A stretch of 64,000 nt of DNA from Catellatospora tritici (GTDB taxonomy: Bacteria > Actinomycetota > Actinomycetes > Mycobacteriales > Micromonosporaceae), in NCBI RefSeq assembly GCF_019083965.1, contig NZ_JAHRCY010000020.1:64177-128176 (forward strand), written 5' to 3'. Shown here piece after piece: positions 34,002-42,589 of the stretch; position 1 is the first letter of the stretch, and each line of letters begins with the position of its first letter. The translations under genes and the position numbers were made by a program. The notes beneath the pieces were generated by a model. That model was not told the DNA's origin and made no database searches. It was given only the letters and a program-made list of their open reading frames with translations.

Positions 34002-34017
34002 CTGTGAACGTTCACAG
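34002..34017. promoter_or_regulatory. LacI-type operator O2, sugar importer side
   Basis: CTGTGAACGTTCACAG is a perfect 16-bp palindrome with the AACGTT core, 26 nt before the ATG of the binding protein. With O1 it brackets the divergent promoter region 127 nt apart, a spacing that could allow DNA looping. The LacI protein at 37135 is the likely ligand. Confidence 0.75.
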
Positions 34018-34043
34018 AAACTCGCCATTTTGACGGAGGACCC

Positions 34044-35339
34044 ATGCGTACGAAACGGCTCAGGACGGTACTCACCGCCCTGCTGGTCGGGGCCCTGGCG
34101 GCCGGCTGCTCCAGCACCCCGGACGAGGCGGCGCCGCAGGAGACCGGGCCGGTCGACCTGACCTTCTGGACCTGGGCACCGAACATGGACAAGCTCGCCG
34201 CGGCGTGGAACGCCGACCACCCCGACATCCACGTCACGGTCAGCAAGCAGGCCGGCGGCGACGAGGCGGCGGCCAAGTTCCTCACCGCGGCCAAGGCGGG
34301 CAACGCGCCCGACCTGGTGCAGGCCGAGTACCAGATGCTGCCGTCGTTCGTGGCCGCCGAGGCCGTCGCCGACATCAAGGCCGAGGTCGCGGCCGCCAAG
34401 TCGCAGTTCAGCGACGGCATCTGGGGCCTGGTCACGCTGGGCACCGACGGCGTCTACGGCCTGCCGCAGGACAGCGGCCCGATGATGCTCTACTACCGCA
34501 CCGACCTGTTCACCAAGTACGGCATCGCCGTCCCCAAGACCTGGGACGAGTACGCCGCCGCGGCCCGGACCGTGCACGCCAAGGACAAGAGCGTCTACCT
34601 GGGCGGCTTCTCCAGCAAGGACCCGGGCTGGTTCGCGGGGCTGGCCCAGCAGGCGGGCGGCCAGTGGTGGTCGATCCAGGGCGAGTCCTGGAAGGTCGGC
34701 ATCGACGAGGGCCCGACCCGCAAGGTGGCCGACTTCTGGGGCGGCCTGGCCGCCGAGGGCGTCGTGGACACCCAGGCCCCGTGGACCCCGGAGTGGAACG
34801 CCGCGCTCAACAATGGCAAGGTGCTGTCCTGGGCCTCGGCCGTGTGGGCGCCGGGCGTGCTGAGCAGCAACGCCCCCGACGGCAAGGGCAAGTGGGCCAT
34901 CGCGCCGCTGCCGCAGTGGAGCGCCGGGGAGTCGTACAGCGGCTTCTGGGGCGGTTCGTCCATCGCGGTCGCCGCGGGCTCCAAGCACCGCGCCGCCGCC
35001 GCCCAGTTCGCCACCTGGCTCAACACCGACGCCAAGGCGCTGGACCTGCTGATCAAGGAGGCGGCGATCTACCCGGCGGCCAAGGGCGGCCAGGCGCTGC
35101 TCACCACCGCCCCGGAGTACTTCGCCAACCAGCCCGACTTCTGGGCCCAGGCCACCACGATCTCCTCCTCGGCGCGCGGCTTCACCTTCGGTCCGAACGT
35201 CAACGTCGCCTACAGCGCGTACAAGGACGCCTTCGACAAGGCGGTGCAGCAGAAGTCCTCGTTCGGGGCCGCGCTGACCACCGTGCAGGAGGCCACCGTG
35301 GCCGACATGAAGAAGTCCGGCTTCACGCTGGTGTCCTGA
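34044..35339 (+). CDS. ABC sugar importer, substrate-binding lipoprotein
   Basis: The 431-residue extracellular binding protein has a signal ending LAAGC (lipobox). A family 1 sugar-binding fold follows (VDLTFWTWAPNMDKLAAAWNADHPDIHVTV, later YGLPQDSGPMMLYYRTDLF). It delivers an oligosaccharide to the two permeases encoded next. Coupling with a GH42 gene suggests a galactoside substrate. GGAGGA precedes the ATG. No ATPase is encoded in this operon, so a shared MsiK-type ATPase elsewhere probably drives it. Confidence 0.92.
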   Translation: MRTKRLRTVLTALLVGALAAGCSSTPDEAAPQETGPVDLTFWTWAPNMDKLAAAWNADHPDIHVTVSKQAGGDEAAAKFLTAAKAGNAPDLVQAEYQMLPSFVAAEAVADIKAEVAAAKSQFSDGIWGLVTLGTDGVYGLPQDSGPMMLYYRTDLFTKYGIAVPKTWDEYAAAARTVHAKDKSVYLGGFSSKDPGWFAGLAQQAGGQWWSIQGESWKVGIDEGPTRKVADFWGGLAAEGVVDTQAPWTPEWNAALNNGKVLSWASAVWAPGVLSSNAPDGKGKWAIAPLPQWSAGESYSGFWGGSSIAVAAGSKHRAAAAQFATWLNTDAKALDLLIKEAAIYPAAKGGQALLTTAPEYFANQPDFWAQATTISSSARGFTFGPNVNVAYSAYKDAFDKAVQQKSSFGAALTTVQEATVADMKKSGFTLVS

Positions 35340-35342
35340 GCG

Positions 35343-36269
35343 ATGACCAAGGCAAACCGGGGCGCCCGCGCATCGCGCGTGGGCGCCACCCCATACCTGT
35401 ACCTGGCCCCGGCGGTGGTGCTGTTCACCCTGTTCGTGGCCGCGCCGATCGGCTACACCGCGTACCTGAGCCTGCGCCGGGTCAAGTTCTCCGGCCTGGG
35501 CCTGGGCAAGAAGTCGCGCACCGAGATCTTCGTCGGACTGGACAACTACCGCGCCGCGCTCGGCGACGGCGAGTTCTGGGCCGGCTGGTTGCGGGTGCTC
35601 GGCTACGCCGCGATGGTGCTCACGCTCATGCTCGGCCTGGCGCTGCTGTTCGCGCTGCTGCTGGACTCGGCGCGGGTACGCCTGCCCCGCTTCTCCCGCA
35701 TCGCCATCTTCCTGCCGTACGCCGTCCCCGGCGTGGTCGCGACCCTGCTCTGGGGCTTCCTCTACCTGCCCAGCCTGAGCCCGATCCACGCCGCCCTGCA
35801 CGCGGTCGGCGTCGACGGCGTCAACCTGCTCAGCCCGTCCACGGTGGTCTTCTCCATGGTCAACGTGGCGGTCTGGGGCGGCACCGGCTTCAACATGCTG
35901 GTGCTCTACACCCAGCTGCGGGCCGTGCCCCGCGACTACTACGAGGCCGCGCGCATCGACGGGGCGGGTGAACTGGCCATCGCGCTGCGGATCAAGGTAC
36001 CGATGCTGGCACCCGCGCTGGTGCTGACCACCGTGTTCTCGATCATCGCGACGATGCAGGTGTTCACCGAGCCGACGACGTTGCGCTCGATCTCCAACTC
36101 GGTCAGCTCCACCTGGAGCCCGCTGATGAACGTGTACGGCGACGCCTTCGTCACCGGCGACCTCTACTCCGCCTCGGCGACGTCGCTGGTCATCGCGCTG
36201 ATCGCGCTCGTGCCCTCGCTGGGCTTCCTGCGGCTGGTGCGCCGCCGCGCGTTCGGGGAGGAACGATGA
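35343..36269 (+). CDS. ABC sugar importer permease (MalF/UgpA type)
   Basis: The 308-residue protein has six predicted membrane helices and the EAA loop EAARIDGAGELAIALRIKVPMLAP that docks the ATPase. It begins three bases after the binding-protein stop, and its TGA overlaps the next permease ATG. It forms the channel together with that permease. Confidence 0.92.
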   Translation: MTKANRGARASRVGATPYLYLAPAVVLFTLFVAAPIGYTAYLSLRRVKFSGLGLGKKSRTEIFVGLDNYRAALGDGEFWAGWLRVLGYAAMVLTLMLGLALLFALLLDSARVRLPRFSRIAIFLPYAVPGVVATLLWGFLYLPSLSPIHAALHAVGVDGVNLLSPSTVVFSMVNVAVWGGTGFNMLVLYTQLRAVPRDYYEAARIDGAGELAIALRIKVPMLAPALVLTTVFSIIATMQVFTEPTTLRSISNSVSSTWSPLMNVYGDAFVTGDLYSASATSLVIALIALVPSLGFLRLVRRRAFGEER

Positions 36270-37135
36270 GCATCACCGCTTCCGCCAACGGGGCGGGCAA
36301 GGTCCGCCGCCCGCTCGGCCTCATGCCCACCGCCGTGCTGCTGCTCGGGGCGCTGTACTGCCTGCTCCCGGTCGGCTGGGTGCTCGTGGCCGCCAGCAAG
36401 ACCCGGGGCGAGCTGTTCTCCACCAACGCGTTCACCCCCGGCACCGGCCTGCTGGAGAACCTGTCCGACCTGTCGGCCTACCGCGACGGCATCTTCTGGC
36501 AGTGGATGGCCAACACGGCCCTGTACGCCGGGGTCGGCGCGGTGCTGTCGACCGCGGTGTCGGTGCTGGCCGGGTATGCCCTGGCCAAGTTCCGGTTCGT
36601 CGGCCAGGGCCTGATCTTCAACGTGCTGATCGGGGGCATCCTGGTGCCGTCGGTGGTGCTCGCGGTGCCGCAGTACCTGCTGCTGGCCAAGGCGGGGCTG
36701 GCCGACACGTACTGGGCGGTGCTGCTGCCCAGCATCCTGCACCCGTACAGCATCTATCTGGCCCGCATCTACGCCGCCGCGGCCATCCCGGACGCCCTGC
36801 TGGAGGCCGGGCGCATCGACGGAGCCGGCGAGGGGCGGCTGCTGCGGGTGGTGGCCGTGCCGCTGATGGGGCCGGGCATGGTGACGATCTTCCTGTTCCA
36901 GTTCGTCGCCATCTGGAACAACTTCCTGCTGCCATTCATCATGCTCGCCGACGACCACCGGTTCCCGCTCACCGTGGGGCTCTACACCCTGTTGGTGACC
37001 GGTGCCAACCAGCCCGCCCTGTACAACCTCGTCATCACCGGCGCGCTGCTGTCGATCATTCCGCTGATCGCGCTCTTCCTCACCATGCAGCGGTACTGGC
37101 GCACTGACCTGTCCGGCGGGTCTGTGAAAAGCTGA
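36266..37135 (+). CDS. ABC sugar importer permease (MalG/UgpE type)
   Basis: The 289-residue second permease shows the EAA loop LLEAGRIDGAGEGRLLRVVAVPLMGPG and the typical final segment (LLVTGANQPALYNLVITGALLSIIPLI). ATG 36266 overlaps the preceding stop as ATGA. Its own TGA shares one base with the lacI-type ATG, so the regulator is translated with the importer. Confidence 0.92.
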   Translation: MSITASANGAGKVRRPLGLMPTAVLLLGALYCLLPVGWVLVAASKTRGELFSTNAFTPGTGLLENLSDLSAYRDGIFWQWMANTALYAGVGAVLSTAVSVLAGYALAKFRFVGQGLIFNVLIGGILVPSVVLAVPQYLLLAKAGLADTYWAVLLPSILHPYSIYLARIYAAAAIPDALLEAGRIDGAGEGRLLRVVAVPLMGPGMVTIFLFQFVAIWNNFLLPFIMLADDHRFPLTVGLYTLLVTGANQPALYNLVITGALLSIIPLIALFLTMQRYWRTDLSGGSVKS

Positions 37136-38148
37136 TGCCTGTGACCAACAGCAGGCGGCGGCCGACGATCCACGACGTGGCCCGTGCCTCGGGAGTCTCC
37201 CGGGGCACGGTGTCCCGCGCCCTCAACGGCGACCCGTACGTCAGCACCGCCGCCGCGGCCGCGGTGAAACGGGCCGTCGCCGAGACCGGATACGTGGTCA
37301 ACCGCAACGCGCGCAGCCTCGTCACCCAGCGCACCGGCACCGTGGTCATGGTGCTGTCCGAACCGCAGGAGAAGCTGTTCGAGGACCCGAACTTCAGCGT
37401 CCTGCTGCGGGTCGCCACCCGACGGCTGGCCCAGCGCGACGTGGCGCTGGTGATGATGGTCGCCGGCGACGACGGCGACCGCGAGCGGGTGGTGCGCTAC
37501 CTGCGCGGCGGGCACGCCGACGGGGTGCTGCTGCTGTCGGCCCACGCCGGTGACCCGCTGCTGGAGGAGTTGGAGAGCCTGGCGCTGCCCGCGGTGGCGT
37601 GCGGGGCGGTGCTCGGGCGCGAAGGGCTGCCGTACGCGGCCGCCGACGACCGCGAGGGCGCCCGGCAGATGACCCGCTACCTGGTCGACCTCGGCCGCAA
37701 GAAGATCGCCACGATCACCGGGCCGCTGGACACGCCGGGCGGGTTGAACCGACTCGAAGGCTACTGCGACGTGCTCGGGCGCAAGGCGACCAAGAAGCTG
37801 ATCGCGCACGGGGACTACACCCGGCACGGCGGCGAGGCGGCCATGCGCGAACTGCTCGACCGCGTGCCGGGGCTGGACGCGGTGTTCGTGGGCTCCGACC
37901 TGATGGCGGCCGGGGCGCTGGCGGCGCTGCGCGAGCGGGGCCTGCGGGTGCCGGAGGACGTGGCGGTGGGCGGGTTCGACGACTCGGCGGTCGCGGGGTC
38001 GACCCATCCGCGGCTGACGACGGTGCGCCAGCCGCTGGAGCAGGTGGCGACGGAGACGGTACGGATGCTGCTGGAGCTCATCGACGGCGCGGAACGGGTG
38101 GAGCCCGTCGTCCTGCCGACCGAACTGGTCCCCCGCGAATCCGCCTGA
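37135..38148 (+). CDS. LacI-family transcriptional regulator
   Basis: The 337-residue repressor has an N-terminal LacI HTH (PTIHDVARASGVSRGTVSRALNGDPYVS), a hinge (NRNARSLVTQRTGTV) and a periplasmic-binding-type effector domain ending in the AVGGFDDSAVA block. As last gene of the importer operon it should control the operators at 33875 and 34002, giving autoregulation and coordinate control of the beta-galactosidase. The inducer is probably the imported sugar or a product. Confidence 0.9.
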   Translation: MPVTNSRRRPTIHDVARASGVSRGTVSRALNGDPYVSTAAAAAVKRAVAETGYVVNRNARSLVTQRTGTVVMVLSEPQEKLFEDPNFSVLLRVATRRLAQRDVALVMMVAGDDGDRERVVRYLRGGHADGVLLLSAHAGDPLLEELESLALPAVACGAVLGREGLPYAAADDREGARQMTRYLVDLGRKKIATITGPLDTPGGLNRLEGYCDVLGRKATKKLIAHGDYTRHGGEAAMRELLDRVPGLDAVFVGSDLMAAGALAALRERGLRVPEDVAVGGFDDSAVAGSTHPRLTTVRQPLEQVATETVRMLLELIDGAERVEPVVLPTELVPRESA

Positions 38149-38197
38149 TCCGGCCGCGCCGACCCGGCGCCGCCCCCTCCTCGCGGGGGGGGTGTTA

Positions 38198-38330
38198 TCG
38201 ACGGTGGCCTATCCACTGGAAAGCCGGTGCACGCGCGCTGGGCCGGGTGTCGACCCGTTCCACTCAGCATCGACGCTGGCCTATCCAGAAGACGGATTTC
38301 ACGAAATCGTCTTCTGGATAGGCCAGCGTC
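38198..38330. terminator. Large hairpin at a convergent junction, with a partial upstream copy
   Basis: Arms 38272-38293 and 38309-38330 are perfect 22-bp inverted repeats. The loop itself pairs as GATTTC-AC-GAAATC, so about 59 nt fold into one long hairpin. An 18-bp copy of the arm start lies at 38198-38215 with one mismatch. The element lies between the lacI-type gene and the convergent amylase gene. Confidence 0.75.
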
Positions 38331-38365
38331 AATTTAAAACGGGGTGGGGCTCAGCCGAGCCGGTG

Positions 38366-40531
38366 TCAGCGCCAGGTGTCGGACCGGGTCAGGGTGCACG
38401 GGGCGGTGGTCGGGGTGGTGGCGGACCGGTTCGGGTCGCTCTCCCAGGTCACGTTCCCAGAGCCGTCCTTCTTGATGTACTTGTACGTGAACGCGGTCCC
38501 CACCGGCAGCGACACCGACCCGGTCCACACCGGGTACGAGGCGCTCGACAGCGCCACCGCGCTGGCGGCGTTCCACGAGCCCAGCGCCGGGATCGACCCG
38601 ACCACGTAAACGTTCTGCCCCCACGTCGTGGTCGCGTTGACCGCGAACGACCCGGTGACCGTCGAGCAGTTCGACCCGGTCGGCGATGGCGACGGTGACG
38701 GGCTGGTCGTGCCCGCCACGTTCCACGTCTCGCTGTAGGTCACCGCGCACACCCCGGTCGGCACGGTGCGGCTCCGGTTGGCGATGCTCTCCCAGGTCAC
38801 GTTCCCGGACCCGTCCTTCTTGATGTACTTGTACTCGAAGGACGTGCCCGCCGGCAGACTCACGGTCACCCGCCACACGGGGTAGGACGCGCTCGACATC
38901 GCGACCGCGCTGCCGGTGTTCCACGAGCCCAGGGCCGCGACGCTGCCCGCGACGTACACGTTCTGCCCGGTGGTCGTGGTGGCGTTCGACTCGAACGTGA
39001 CGGCGACGCTGGTGCACGCGGTCGAGGTGGGGCTGGGGCTGGCCGAGGTGGTCGGTGACGGCGAGCCGGTCACCATCGCGCCGGTGTGGATCGCCAGCGC
39101 CGTGTTGCCCGCCACGCTCACGGTGGCCTGGCCGGAGGCGTTGACCGACACGGTCGCCCCGGAGCAGGTGCCCCCGGAGAAGTTCGCCACGGCGACGTTG
39201 CAGTACGTCCCGGCGGGCAGCCCGGTGCCGAAGGTGGTGCTCCAGGCGGCGCTGTCGCGGTTGAACGCGGCGAAGCCGGTGGCCCCGCGGCCGAACGCGA
39301 TGCGGTTGGCGGCCGGGGAGGTCCAGTTGGTCACGGCCGTACCGCTGACGGCGTTGTGGAAGGCGACCAGGTTGGCCACCACGGTCTTGCGGTGCTCGCA
39401 CTCCCAGCCCGAGCCGCAGACGACCTGGCTGGTGACGCCGTTGGCGGCGGGCGGCCCGGCGTCGTTGTTGCTGAAGGTGAAGCTGCTCATCAGCGCCGGG
39501 GTGCCGTACGGGTAGGCCAGGCTGAACGCCGCTGCCAGCGCGTGCGTCTGCCCGTCCTTGTACGTCAGCTTCGCCCGCCCGTTGCGCTGGGTGTCGTGGT
39601 TGTCCACGAAGTTGACCGCGTCACCACTGCCCAGGGCCATCTGACCGGCGAGGTTGTTCAGGTTGGACAGATTCGCGTCGCGAAACGCGTTGCCGACCAC
39701 GTCGCCGTAGCGGAACTCGGTGACGTCGCCGAGTCCGGCGTACTCGGTGGGCGGGAACGCGGAGTCCTCGATGACCTCCTGGTAGATGTACGGGCTGCCG
39801 GACAGGCCGCCGTAGATCGCCTGCAGGTCGGCGACGGGGATGTGCTTGGCCGCGTCGACCCGGAACCCGTCCACGCCGATCGAGATCAGGTCGTTGAGGT
39901 ACGCGGTCAGCTTGCCGCGCACGTACGAGCTCTCGGTGGCCAGGTCGGACAGGTCGACCAGCTCGCAGTTCTGCACCTCCCACCGGTCGCCCCAGGACAC
40001 GATGTCGTCGTTGCCGTTGCGGCCGCAGTGGTGGAAGTCGGCGTTGGAGTACAGGTTCGGGTAGCTGTAGTGCGAGTAGGTCGAACCGGCCGAGCCGGTG
40101 CCGGTGGAGGCGCCGCCCGCCATGTGGTTGATGACGGCGTCGACGTAGATCTTCACGCCCGCCGCGTGGCAGGTGTTGACCATGTTGGTGAACGCGGCTC
40201 GGTCGCCGCGGCGGCTGATCAGCTGGTAGCTGACCGGCTGGTAGTCCTGCCACCACGGGTAGCCCGAGCCACTGAGCACCACGTGCTCCTGCGGCGGGCT
40301 CACCTGCACCGCGCCGAAGCCCTTGGGGCCGAGCACGGTGCTGCACTCGGTGGCGATCGAGGCCCACGGCCACTGGAACAGGTGCACGATGACGTCGCGG
40401 GCGCCCGGGTTGGCGTCCGCCTTGGCGGGAGTCAGGCGGGGCGCCGGCTGCCAACCGGCGAACGCGGCCAACAGAGCCGCGAGCAGCAGCGACAACGCCG
40501 CTGCGGCGAGGGGACGGGTGCGGGTGGTCAC
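38366..40531 (-). CDS. Secreted GH13 alpha-amylase with two CBM20 starch-binding domains
   Basis: The 721-residue enzyme hydrolyses starch outside the cell. It has a signal peptide, then a GH13 barrel with nucleophile Asp in GVDGFRVDAAKH, acid Glu in IYQEVIE and Asp in FVDNHDTQR, and an amylase C domain. Two CBM20 modules follow, each preceded by an SPSPT-type linker. The CBM20s are very alike (GQNVYV-GS-ALGSWN...YKYIKKDGSGNVTWES), suggesting internal duplication. AGGAGG lies seven bases before the GTG. A palindrome at 40572 is the likely operator. Confidence 0.95.
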   Translation of the reverse strand: MTTRTRPLAAAALSLLLAALLAAFAGWQPAPRLTPAKADANPGARDVIVHLFQWPWASIATECSTVLGPKGFGAVQVSPPQEHVVLSGSGYPWWQDYQPVSYQLISRRGDRAAFTNMVNTCHAAGVKIYVDAVINHMAGGASTGTGSAGSTYSHYSYPNLYSNADFHHCGRNGNDDIVSWGDRWEVQNCELVDLSDLATESSYVRGKLTAYLNDLISIGVDGFRVDAAKHIPVADLQAIYGGLSGSPYIYQEVIEDSAFPPTEYAGLGDVTEFRYGDVVGNAFRDANLSNLNNLAGQMALGSGDAVNFVDNHDTQRNGRAKLTYKDGQTHALAAAFSLAYPYGTPALMSSFTFSNNDAGPPAANGVTSQVVCGSGWECEHRKTVVANLVAFHNAVSGTAVTNWTSPAANRIAFGRGATGFAAFNRDSAAWSTTFGTGLPAGTYCNVAVANFSGGTCSGATVSVNASGQATVSVAGNTALAIHTGAMVTGSPSPTTSASPSPTSTACTSVAVTFESNATTTTGQNVYVAGSVAALGSWNTGSAVAMSSASYPVWRVTVSLPAGTSFEYKYIKKDGSGNVTWESIANRSRTVPTGVCAVTYSETWNVAGTTSPSPSPSPTGSNCSTVTGSFAVNATTTWGQNVYVVGSIPALGSWNAASAVALSSASYPVWTGSVSLPVGTAFTYKYIKKDGSGNVTWESDPNRSATTPTTAPCTLTRSDTWR

Positions 40532-41018
40532 GAGTTTCCTCCTGGGTCAGGGAGGGGACGGGCTGGAAACTCTTGCGCAAGTTTCATGGATGTTAGCCCC
40601 GCATTGCCCAGCCGTGAAGAGACAACCAGCGCCCGATGTATCCGTTCTATACACACATATAGGGGCCAGACTTACAGGTGATCGACCACTCTTGGCCCCG
40701 CGCGGCCCATCACCCCAGATCGCCGCCCCCAGCTCGCGTCGAGATACTGCAAAATCTTTCAAAGATTCTTTCCGGGGTATAGCCGGAGCCGTGCGCGCAC
40801 TTTCGGGGAAGGTGTCGGAATCCCGGCTCCGATTCGCGCAGTTTCCCCGATAGTGCCGCACTGATGTCGCGGAATGCGCTCAGCGCAACGGATTTCGTGG
40901 CGCAGGGTGCCGGTGAGCGCGCACACAGTGTCGTTTTCCAGACGCGATATTCGTTTTCATGATTGCGTCACCCCTCCTTACCGTGAGTACACACCCCTCA
41001 CCGATACGGAGAGTCGCC
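40532..41018. other. Intergenic regulatory region between divergent genes
   Basis: No gene is supported. It holds the CTTGCGCAAG palindrome (40572-40581), an AT-rich stretch around 40640-40672, and a 15-bp palindrome AATCTTTCAAAGATT (40753-40767). These suit promoters and operators of the amylase and oxidoreductase genes. Confidence 0.65.
40572..40581. promoter_or_regulatory. MalR/LacI-type operator candidate upstream of amylase
   Basis: CTTGCGCAAG is a perfect palindrome within GAAACTCTTGCGCAAGTTTC (40566-40585), 40 nt before the amylase GTG. CTTGC/GCAAG repeats are the usual binding elements of LacI-family maltose repressors at actinomycete amylase genes. Confidence 0.55.
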
Positions 41019-42404
41019 TTGTCTGCCAAGGAGAAGTCCGGGCACGCGATCGTGCTCGGCGCCAGCATCGGCGGTCTACTGGCCGCCCGAGCGCTCAGCG
41101 AGTCGTACGCGAAGATCACCGTCTTCGACCGCGACGAGCTACCCACCACCAACATCGACCGGCGCGGCGTGCCGCAGGGCGAGCACTCGCACGGCCTGCT
41201 CGCCCGGGGCCGTCAGGTGCTCGAGGAACTGTTCCCCGGCTTCGCGGCCGACCTCGCCGCCGCTGGCGCGGTGCCGCTGGACATCCAGGGCGACGTCGTG
41301 TGGCTCAACGACGGCCACCGCATGGTGCGCGAGGCGACCGGCCTGCAGGGGCTGGCCGTCAGCCGCCCGGCGCTGGAGTCTTATGTGCGTACCCGCGTCC
41401 TGGCCCTGCCCAACGTGGAGCTGCGCCCCCGGCATGAGGCGCTGGGCCTGCTCGCCACCGAGGACCGCGGCCGGATCACCGGCGTGCGGGTGCTGCCGGT
41501 CGGCGGCGACGAGGAGCAGCGGCACGAGGCGGACCTGGTCGTCGACGCGACCGGGCGCGGCAACCGCGGCCCGACCTGGCTGGCCGAGCTCGGCTACGAC
41601 AAGCCGGTAGAGGACCTGGTCGACCCGAAGACCGTCTACATGTCGCGCAACTACAAGCGGGTGCCGGGGCAGGGCGACTTCACCGCGTTCCTGTGCAGCC
41701 CGTCGCCGGAGCAGCCGTACGGCGGCGTGGCGATCGCGGCCGAGGGCGACCGCTGGATGGTCACCATGATCGCGGCGGGCGGCTCGCCCGCGCCGTCCGG
41801 CGACCCGGAGACCTTCCACGAGTTCGCCAAGCAGTTCCCCGGCCAGGAGCTGTACGAGCTGCTCAGCGTGGCCGAGCCGCTCGGCCCGCCGCACCGGATG
41901 CGGCTGCCGGTCAGCGTGCGCCGCCGCTACGAGCACATGAAGCGGCTGCCGCTGGGCTTCCTCGCCGTCGCCGACGCGGTGTGCAGCTTCAACCCGGCGT
42001 ACGGCCAGGGCATGACCGTCGCCGCGGCCGAGGCCGCGGTGCTGCGCGACTGCCTCGCCGAGGGTCGCGAGAACCTGCAGCAGCGCTTCTTCAAGGCGGC
42101 CGCGAAGGTCATCGACGTGCCGTGGGACATCGCGGTCGGCGCCGACCTGCGCTACGACGCGGTGGTGGGCAAGCGCACCGCCAAGGGCAACTTCCTCAAC
42201 GCGTACGTCGGCAAGATCCATGTCGCCGCCGCCCGCCACGCCCGCGTCGGCCACGCCTTCCTCAGCGTCGCCAACCTGATGACCGCCCCGCAGAGCCTGT
42301 TCGCCCCCGCCGTCCTGCGCCGGGTCCTGCGCCCCGGCACCCCCACCACCCCCACCCACCCGGCGCCCACCCCCGCCGCCGCCACCCCAGCCCCCGCCGC
42401 CTGA
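41019..42404 (+). CDS. FAD-dependent oxidoreductase (flavin monooxygenase/reductase-like)
   Basis: The protein (461 aa from TTG 41019) has an N-terminal FAD Rossmann motif HAIVLGASIGGLLAARALSESY. DRDELPTTNIDRRGVPQGEHSHGLLARG, a DLVVDATGRGNRGPTWLAELGY block and a late FLAVADAVCSFNPAYGQGMT flavin motif follow. It resembles epoxidase/hydroxylase-like flavoproteins; the substrate is unknown. TTG 41019 has GGAGAG five bases upstream; ATG 40959 lacks a site. The C-terminal 35 residues are a low-complexity Pro/Thr/Ala tail. It stands alone, with a large hairpin after it. Confidence 0.85.
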   Translation: MSAKEKSGHAIVLGASIGGLLAARALSESYAKITVFDRDELPTTNIDRRGVPQGEHSHGLLARGRQVLEELFPGFAADLAAAGAVPLDIQGDVVWLNDGHRMVREATGLQGLAVSRPALESYVRTRVLALPNVELRPRHEALGLLATEDRGRITGVRVLPVGGDEEQRHEADLVVDATGRGNRGPTWLAELGYDKPVEDLVDPKTVYMSRNYKRVPGQGDFTAFLCSPSPEQPYGGVAIAAEGDRWMVTMIAAGGSPAPSGDPETFHEFAKQFPGQELYELLSVAEPLGPPHRMRLPVSVRRRYEHMKRLPLGFLAVADAVCSFNPAYGQGMTVAAAEAAVLRDCLAEGRENLQQRFFKAAAKVIDVPWDIAVGADLRYDAVVGKRTAKGNFLNAYVGKIHVAAARHARVGHAFLSVANLMTAPQSLFAPAVLRRVLRPGTPTTPTHPAPTPAAATPAPAA

Positions 42405-42451
42405 CCCCCTCACCCCACCCCACCCCACCCCCGCCCCCCGACCTCTCGGTC

Positions 42452-42583
42452 GATCATGAACTTATGGCACGGTTCAACGGCGTGTCATGTGCACAGCTTC
42501 CTGATCAACAACCGCCACCAGCGCAGTCGATCAGGAAGCTGTGCCGCCGACACACCGTCCAGCCGTGCCATAAGTTCATGATC
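42452..42583. terminator. 132-bp nested hairpin at a convergent junction
   Basis: Outer arms 42452-42472 and 42563-42583 are a perfect 21-bp inverted repeat. Inner arms 42491-42506 and 42529-42544 are perfect over 16 bp, with GTGTC/GACAC pairing between them. The whole element is symmetric and lies between the oxidoreductase and SDR stops. It could be a terminator or a small non-autonomous mobile element. Confidence 0.75.
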
Positions 42584-42589
42584 AACGGG

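Noticed and set aside
32547..35801. 1084-residue minus-strand frame across the sugar importer and GH42 genes
   Set aside because: It is mostly antisense to, or out of frame with, the true genes and has no domain. Its length comes from the high GC content.
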